Below the pieces are notes generated by a model, which saw nothing but the letters and a program-made list of their open reading frames with translations, ran no database searches and was not told where the DNA came from. This document shows, piece by piece, positions 5,947-9,661 of a stretch of DNA of 9,661 nt. Origin of the DNA: Phycisphaerae bacterium (GTDB lineage Bacteria; Planctomycetota; Phycisphaerae; Sedimentisphaerales; Anaerobacaceae). A program made the position numbers and the translations under genes. The stretch covers positions 1 to 9,661 of the forward strand of contig JAUWBX010000036.1 of the NCBI GenBank assembly GCA_030609625.1. The letters run 5' to 3'. Position 1 is the first letter of the stretch. Each line of letters starts with the position of its first letter.

Positions 5947-6016
5947 TTCTCTATGTCTTTGTGCCCTTGCCCCTGATTTTCATGTTCAGAATAAGGCCAA
6001 CCTGCTATACTGTCAA
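5947..6016 (-). repeat. Dispersed promoter-bearing repeat, copy 2
   Basis: The partner of 5200-5253, with the same TTGACA (plus-strand 6011-6016), 17-bp spacer and TATTCT (5988-5993) on the minus strand. Here the reading direction leads only into the antisense strand of the nucleotidyltransferase gene, so it would be an orphan or antisense promoter. On the plus strand the same block holds TATACT 62 bp before the ispE start, but without a good -35 box. Confidence 0.75.
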
Positions 6017-6043
6017 CGGGCAAATTCAGTATCTTAAACGGGT

Positions 6044-6071
6044 CACGAGCGACGAGGCACGGGCCACGAAC
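6044..6071. repeat. Array of four degenerate 7-bp units (CACGAGC-like) abutting ispE
   Basis: Heptamers CACGAGC, GACGAGG, then CACGGGC and CACGAAC fill 28 bp and end one base before the ispE ATG. They occupy the position where a Shine-Dalgarno site would be expected, and none is present. Confidence 0.6.
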
Positions 6072-6072
6072 T

Positions 6073-6975
6073 ATGGTTGATAAAGAACAATTTGAAACTG
6101 TTGGTGACGGGTTATTAGTCAGAGCGCCTGCCAAAATCAATTTGTCTCTGCTCGTAGCCGGGCAACGTGCCGATGGTTTCCACGAATTAGAAACGATAAT
6201 GGCCAAGGTCAACTTCTACGATGAGATTCTCATCGAGCCGGGCCTAAAAGCCGGCATCGAACTCGTCTGCCAAGGCCCACACTGGGCGCCCACAGGAGAA
6301 GAAAATCTCGTCTATCGGACTGCCAAACTTCTCTCGAATAGTTGCGGCAAGTGGGCTGATATTAAAATCACCCTGACAAAGAATATTCCCGCCGGTTCAG
6401 GACTTGGCTCGGCAAGCAGCGACGCAGCGGCAACTCTTATGGGACTGAACCAATACCTGGAGTTACAACTTCCTAATCGCCAACTTGCCAAGCTGGCGCC
6501 TCGATTAGGCAGCGATGTAGCTTTCTTTTTGGGTGGGCCTTTGGCGTTTTGTACGGGAAAAGGCGAAAAAATAGAAAAATTAGAAAAAAAATCCAACTTT
6601 CTGGCTTTTTTGATACTTCCTGACGTAAGTGTTTCCACCAAAAAGGTTTACGCCAATTACAAGCACAATCAGCCCCTCTACGAGAAGCTGAGCACTCAAA
6701 TAAACAGCTATATCTCAAAAAAGAGAATTGATTTAGTAGTAAAGATGTGCGCAAATATGCTGGAAATAAGTTGTTACAGTTTGGTAGAAAGCCTTGCCGA
6801 ACTGAAAGCAAAAATTGAATCGCTGGGTATCGGGCCTTGCTGCTTGAGTGGTAGTGGTTCAGCAATGTTTTGCTTCATCGAGAGTGGGGATGAAGAAATA
6901 GCCGGGCAATACAAACACAAACTTGAAGAAAAGGTCGGCTGCAAAAGCATTATCGTGAGTAGCAATAGATGGTAA
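6073..6975 (+). CDS. ispE: 4-diphosphocytidyl-2-C-methyl-D-erythritol kinase
   Basis: IspE phosphorylates CDP-ME with ATP in the MEP pathway to isoprenoid precursors, which also feed undecaprenyl carrier synthesis. The 300-residue protein has the normal length and the GHMP-kinase motifs: APAKINLSL (18-26, probable catalytic Lys21), the ATP loop PAGSGLGSASSDAAA (106-120), LGSDVAFFLGGPLAFCTGKGE (145-165, probable catalytic Asp148) and the C-terminal glycine motif LSGSGSAMF (258-266). The ATG at 6073 has no Shine-Dalgarno site; no later start keeps the APAKINL motif at a usual distance. spoVG follows 22 bp downstream on the same strand, so the two are probably co-transcribed. Confidence 0.96.
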   Translation: MVDKEQFETVGDGLLVRAPAKINLSLLVAGQRADGFHELETIMAKVNFYDEILIEPGLKAGIELVCQGPHWAPTGEENLVYRTAKLLSNSCGKWADIKITLTKNIPAGSGLGSASSDAAATLMGLNQYLELQLPNRQLAKLAPRLGSDVAFFLGGPLAFCTGKGEKIEKLEKKSNFLAFLILPDVSVSTKKVYANYKHNQPLYEKLSTQINSYISKKRIDLVVKMCANMLEISCYSLVESLAELKAKIESLGIGPCCLSGSGSAMFCFIESGDEEIAGQYKHKLEEKVGCKSIIVSSNRW

Positions 6976-6997
6976 ACTTTAAAGCGAGGCAAAGAAA

Positions 6998-7438
6998 ATG
7001 GAAATCACTGAGGTCAGAGTCAAGCTGATTAACAACAAAGATGACAGGTTAAAAGCTTTTTGCTCAATAACGATGGACAATGAGTTTGTGGTTCGCGATA
7101 TCAAGGTCATCGAAGGTACGAATGGGTACTTCGTCGCTATGCCCTCCAGGAAAATGAGCGACCATTGCGAAAAGTGCGGGGGCAAAAACCATCTCAGAGC
7201 TAAATACTGCAACAACTGCGGAGCGGCTCTTAAGGAAAACAGGGCAAGAAAGGATTTCAAAGGCAGAATGAAGCTGCACGCTGATATCGCCCATCCGATA
7301 AATACGGAATGCAGAAAAAGAATTCAGGAAAAAGTTACCGTCGCTTTCGAAGAAGAGCTGGAAAAATCAAAGCAGCCCGGCTACAAACCAGCCGAACTGG
7401 ATGAGCCGGACGATGAAGTTCCTGAAATAGTCTCGTAG
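6998..7438 (+). CDS. spoVG: SpoVG-family regulator with an inserted zinc ribbon
   Basis: SpoVG proteins are small nucleic-acid-binding regulators, known in Firmicutes for roles in sporulation, septation and virulence. Residues 1-52 match the family ([36 protein letters not shown]) and residues 94-118 continue it ([20 protein letters not shown]). Between them, where ordinary SpoVG has a short loop, lies [19 protein letters not shown] (57-75), a CxxC-x10-CxxC zinc ribbon with Cys57, Cys60, Cys71 and Cys74, plus a basic linker. The C-terminal tail is acidic. GAGG at 6986-6989 lies 8 nt before the ATG. It follows ispE by 22 bp. Confidence 0.92.
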   Translation: MEITEVRVKLINNKDDRLKAFCSITMDNEFVVRDIKVIEGTNGYFVAMPSRKMSDHCEKCGGKNHLRAKYCNNCGAALKENRARKDFKGRMKLHADIAHPINTECRKRIQEKVTVAFEEELEKSKQPGYKPAELDEPDDEVPEIVS

Positions 7439-7571
7439 TGAAAGTGACTCCGTTTTGCAGCAGTTCGCAAAATTGGAACCCAAAGACAAAAAAAGCGAAT
7501 GCAAACACTCTGCCGAGAAGACACCTATTGAGATTCAACCGCCCCTCAATTATCTATCAGATTTGGCGTAA
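7431..7571 (+). other. Open, protein-like tail in another frame after spoVG
   Basis: Frame 7431-7571 reads ESDSVLQQFAKLEPKDKK... to ...PPLNYLSDLA-stop, hydrophilic and rich in Lys and Glu like the SpoVG tail. It has no ATG start and opens just after a stop. It may be the remains of a longer SpoVG C-terminus separated by a frameshift, or only a chance open frame. The sequence alone does not decide. Confidence 0.3.
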
Positions 7572-7582
7572 AGCGGCCCTCC

Positions 7583-7864
7583 CTATGCGGTAAGGTCCTC
7601 AAGAACCTTATCGAGAGCAACATCCAAATGCTCGTTGAACTCGTATTTACCTTCTGTAAGCTGCTGACGGACATCAAGCACTTTCTCTTTGCGGACCTCC
7701 GGCAGCGAAGCAATCTTTTTTAACACCTTGCCAATAGGCGTAGTGTTGAGATTTTCAAGAATCTGCTCCATAATCAAATCCTTATCCGGAGCAAGGCTAT
7801 CTTCGACAGGATTCACTTTGCGATTTTGACCTTTAAAACGGCTTCTGGAATCGAAATCGAGCAT
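7583..7864 (-). CDS. FlgM-like anti-sigma factor
   Basis: The product has 93 residues. The C-terminal part (52-91), ASLPEVRKEKVLDVRQQL followed by TEGKYEFNEHLDVALDKVLEDL, fits the FlgM pattern: a VRxxKV helix, an xGxY turn and a final helix that holds sigma-28. The N-terminal 50 residues are polar and probably disordered, as in FlgM. FlgM binds and silences the flagellar sigma factor until the hook is built. No flagellar gene is visible nearby, which lowers confidence. AAGG lies about 9 nt before the ATG. It is convergent with spoVG. Confidence 0.6.
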   Translation of the reverse strand: MLDFDSRSRFKGQNRKVNPVEDSLAPDKDLIMEQILENLNTTPIGKVLKKIASLPEVRKEKVLDVRQQLTEGKYEFNEHLDVALDKVLEDLTA

Positions 7865-8260
7865 TCAGACTACCTTGCATGACAAGCTTCGAGGCGAAAA
7901 CATCCCTTTCCTCCCTCAAAGCTAATAACCACTATATCTTGTGTGTCCCCTTAATCCCTTATGAGGCCCAAAATAACCTTCTAATACTGGTATCGACAAT
8001 AAAGGGCTGAAAACTTTAGAAAAGTTTGCTATTTAGCTAACTGCTGCGAAAGCCTAAAGTTATACAAATTTGCGGCAAAAACCGGCTTACCAATACTAAA
8101 AAACCAGCTTTTGAAGCAGCCCCATTTTAACACCAGAGACAGTTGCAAAAGTCTGTCTGGGGAAATTAGGCAATATACTATATATAGTGATAGCCAAAAA
8201 TTTCTGAGCACAAGAAAGCTGAAGCGTTTTGGCCGAATTTTGGGTGCCGGTGTGCCTCGG

Positions 8261-8296
8261 TGTCCGCCCAGGATTGGACCTGCCGGAAGGCGGACA
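8261..8296. repeat. GC-rich two-layer inverted repeat
   Basis: TGTCCGCC (8261-8268) pairs with GGCGGACA (8289-8296). Inside, CAGG (8269-8272) pairs with CCTG (8279-8282) around ATTGGA, leaving a 6-nt bulge on one side. The local GC content stands out from the AT-rich spacer. No T-tract follows, so it is not a simple terminator. Confidence 0.55.
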
Positions 8297-8392
8297 TTCA
8301 CTTGCGTTTTCGACATTTAGTTTTTCAGACTTTTGCGATAAAATTTACATAAGTGCTTAAGTTACAAGAGTATAAGTGCAAAAGGCGGTGAT

Positions 8393-8446
8393 TTGAAAAA
8401 TGGGCATTTTCTCGCATTTTTCTGGAAAAATTCGCACTTTTTTCAA
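8393..8446. repeat. Nested AT-rich inverted repeat
   Basis: TTGAAAAATGGGC (8393-8405) faces GCACTTTTTTCAA (8434-8446) with 11 of 13 pairs. Within it ATTTTTC (8416-8422) and GAAAAAT (8425-8431) form a perfect 7-bp inverted repeat with a 2-nt centre. It could be a cruciform, a protein operator or an RNA hairpin. Confidence 0.5.
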
Positions 8447-8565
8447 CCACAGATTTCCCGAAAGACACGGGGTAAAACGCGGGGGCAAAATAAAACCTCC
8501 AGCAGCGCCGGGGACTAAGTGAAAAGGAAGAAAAACACTTGCATTTATCGCCGGGTTCGGATAAG

Positions 8566-8616
8566 AGAAATCAGAAAACAGAAGTCGGAAGTCAGTTCTG
8601 TTCTCTGTCTTCCGTC
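8566..8616. repeat. Inverted pair of 7-bp arrays (AGAARTC-like) before murG
   Basis: Four heptamers on the plus strand (AGAAATC, AGAAAAC, then AGAAGTC and GGAAGTC; 8566-8593) are followed, after AG, by three in the opposite sense (TTCTGTT, CTCTGTC, then TTCCGTC; 8596-8616). AACAGAA (8577-8583) and TTCTGTT (8596-8602) form a perfect 7-bp stem with a 12-nt loop. The array ends 31 bp before the murG start. Confidence 0.6.
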
Positions 8617-8647
8617 CTCTTTATTGCTACGCAGGGAGGCTCAAATT

Positions 8648-9661
8648 ATGGGCGATAAATGTTTTTTCTTTGCCGGCGGTGGGACAGGGGGACATATATA
8701 TCCCGCCGTGGCTGTGGCAGACAAAATAGCCAAAATCCAGCCGGGGGCGAAGATACATTTTTTCTGCAGCAGCCGCAATATAGATGAACAAATCTTAGGG
8801 CAAACCGGCTTCGAATATACGCAGCTTGCGGCTAAAGGTTTTTCCGTTCGGCCTGGTAAACTAATCAGTTTTTGCAATTCGTTTTTGGCCAGCTACAAGA
8901 TTGCAAAAGAAGTAATTGTTAAAAGTGAGGATGCTGTGGTGATAGGGGTCGGCGGGTTTGTTTCCGGCCCGGTCTGTCTGGCGTCACATAAGTGTAAAGT
9001 TCCCATTATGCTCTTGAATGTTGATATTGTGCCCGGGCGTGCAAATAAAATAATAAGCCGCTGGGCGGATGAGATTTTTGTACAGTTCGAGGAAACGGCA
9101 CAATATTTTGCACACAAGAATGCGAAAGTCAGTGTTGTCGGCTGTCCGCTGCGAAGCGGCTTTGGCAATCCGGAGCCGAACAAGGCGATAGAACAATTAG
9201 GGCTTGAGAAGGATAAAAAAACTTTGCTGATAACCGGCGCATCGAGCGGCTCGGAGAATATTAACAGGGCGGTATGTTCGCTGCTGGAAAAGTTGGATGC
9301 TTTTGCAGATAACTGGCAGATAGTTCATCTGGCGGGGGTCAGTAATTACGAAAAAATTAAGAGCGAGTATGGCGATGCTAAAATCGGGCATAAGGTTTTA
9401 GGGTATTTCGATGATATGGCGAACCTGTTGGCTGCTGCGGATTTGGTCATCGGCAGAAGTGGAGCGGTCAGCGTGGCCGAGTTCGCGGCGGCAGGGACGC
9501 CAAGTATTTGTATGCCCTATCCGTATCACAGGGACAGGCATCAGTACCTGAACGCAGGTAAATTGGTTGAGGCCGGTGCGGCGGTTATGGTGGATGATTT
9601 GCCGGATGAAAAAGGCAGGGCAGAATGGCTGTGGGAAGAGCTGGAAGAGCTGATGAAAATT
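8648..9661 (+). CDS. murG: UDP-GlcNAc:lipid I N-acetylglucosaminyltransferase, 3' end missing
   Basis: MurG adds GlcNAc to lipid I on the inner membrane face to make lipid II. The frame is open for 338 codons to the window end, so a short C-terminal part is missing (the family has about 350-370 residues). Visible motifs are the N-terminal loop GGGTGGHIYPA (10-20), IGVGGFVSGP (99-108), VPGRANK (128-134), GASSGSENIN (197-206) and the UDP-GlcNAc site SGAVSVAEFAAAGTP (271-285, Glu278) with HRDRHQYLNA (294-303). The usual HEQN before xPG is LNVD here, and the usual GGSQGA is GASSGS. GGGAGG at 8634-8639, 8 nt before the ATG, fixes the start. Confidence 0.95.
   Translation, partial: MGDKCFFFAGGGTGGHIYPAVAVADKIAKIQPGAKIHFFCSSRNIDEQILGQTGFEYTQLAAKGFSVRPGKLISFCNSFLASYKIAKEVIVKSEDAVVIGVGGFVSGPVCLASHKCKVPIMLLNVDIVPGRANKIISRWADEIFVQFEETAQYFAHKNAKVSVVGCPLRSGFGNPEPNKAIEQLGLEKDKKTLLITGASSGSENINRAVCSLLEKLDAFADNWQIVHLAGVSNYEKIKSEYGDAKIGHKVLGYFDDMANLLAAADLVIGRSGAVSVAEFAAAGTPSICMPYPYHRDRHQYLNAGKLVEAGAAVMVDDLPDEKGRAEWLWEELEELMKI

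Larger units (their letters stand above)
7865..8647. other. 783-bp non-coding spacer upstream of murG
   Basis: No frame here has convincing protein character. The two longest open frames (8029-8316 minus, 8111-8320 plus) overlap each other and resemble no family. The spacer holds a hairpin AAACTT/AAGTTT (8011-8027), a 12-bp palindrome ACTATATATAGT (8177-8188), a GC-rich inverted repeat (8261-8296), ATAAGTGC twice (8349-8356, 8372-8379), a nested AT-rich inverted repeat (8393-8446) and a heptamer array (8566-8616). It presumably carries the promoters of murG and the FlgM-like gene and perhaps a small RNA. Confidence 0.6.

Noticed and set aside
7453..7472. TTTTGC/GCAAAA hairpin after spoVG as a terminator
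   Set aside because: Weak AT-rich stem without a following T-tract.
7943..7955. GTGTCCCCTTAAT, similar to words in REP elements tied to Y1 transposases
   Set aside because: Only 13 bases, no matching inverted partner and no transposase trace nearby.
8143..8179. Possible plus-strand promoter TTGCAA...TATACT in the spacer
   Set aside because: The spacing is 25 bp, too long for a sigma-70 promoter, and no better -35 box lies at the right distance.
8029..8320. Overlapping open frames on both strands in the spacer before murG (95 codons minus, 69 codons plus)
   Set aside because: No family resemblance, cysteine/tryptophan-rich and shadow-like composition, no ribosome-binding site, and they lie over an inverted repeat.
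1..9661. CRISPR array, tRNA, rRNA or intact insertion sequence
   Set aside because: No regularly spaced 24-40-bp direct repeats, no tRNA-like or rRNA sequence and no transposase frame were seen on either strand.

Overview
The window looks like a chromosomal stretch from an uncultured bacterium, most plausibly a member of Planctomycetota (Phycisphaerae-like). I infer this from a SpoVG with a zinc ribbon inserted in it, a FlgM-like orphan, many starts without a Shine-Dalgarno site, long intergenic spacers full of short repeats, and a planctomycete-style PD40 propeller protein. The assignment rests on pattern recognition, not on a search.

Left part (1-3.3 kb): the 3' end of a PD40 (TolB-type) beta-propeller gene, a strong bidirectional terminator, a small glycine-zipper lipoprotein gene, an AMMECR1-domain gene (amrA-like, minus strand) and an AT-rich DUF368 gene (popT, undecaprenyl-phosphate translocase family). 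Two gene ghosts lie between them. A diverged, broken copy of the AMMECR1 3' end sits at 884-1005. A frameshifted 3' end of a VTT/DedA-type membrane protein gene sits at 1978-2208.

Middle part (3.3-6.0 kb): a minus-strand pair with a 14-nt overlap encodes a pentapeptide-repeat/two-helix ion-channel fusion and a DUF6398-type helix-turn-helix protein. Upstream is a TTGACA-N17-TATTCT promoter carried on a dispersed repeat. Facing the other way, a 60-residue protein overlaps a small nucleotidyltransferase by 53 nt; this looks like a two-gene module of unknown purpose.

Right part (6.0-9.66 kb): housekeeping genes. ispE (isoprenoid precursor synthesis) is followed by spoVG (RNA/DNA-binding regulator), an arrangement reminiscent of the ispE...spoVG neighbourhood of Bacillus. 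Then come a convergent FlgM-like gene, a 783-bp spacer with several inverted repeats and no credible gene, and murG (lipid II synthesis), which runs off the window end. IspE (C55 precursor supply), MurG (C55-linked lipid II) and PopT (C55-P recycling) touch the same lipid-carrier economy, but nothing shows that they are co-regulated.

The strongest non-gene signals are three intergenic arrays of degenerate 7-bp units (5160-5187, 6044-6071, 8566-8616), the promoter-bearing repeat present twice (5200-5253 and 5947-6016), and the two gene ghosts. I see no CRISPR array, tRNA, rRNA or intact insertion sequence.
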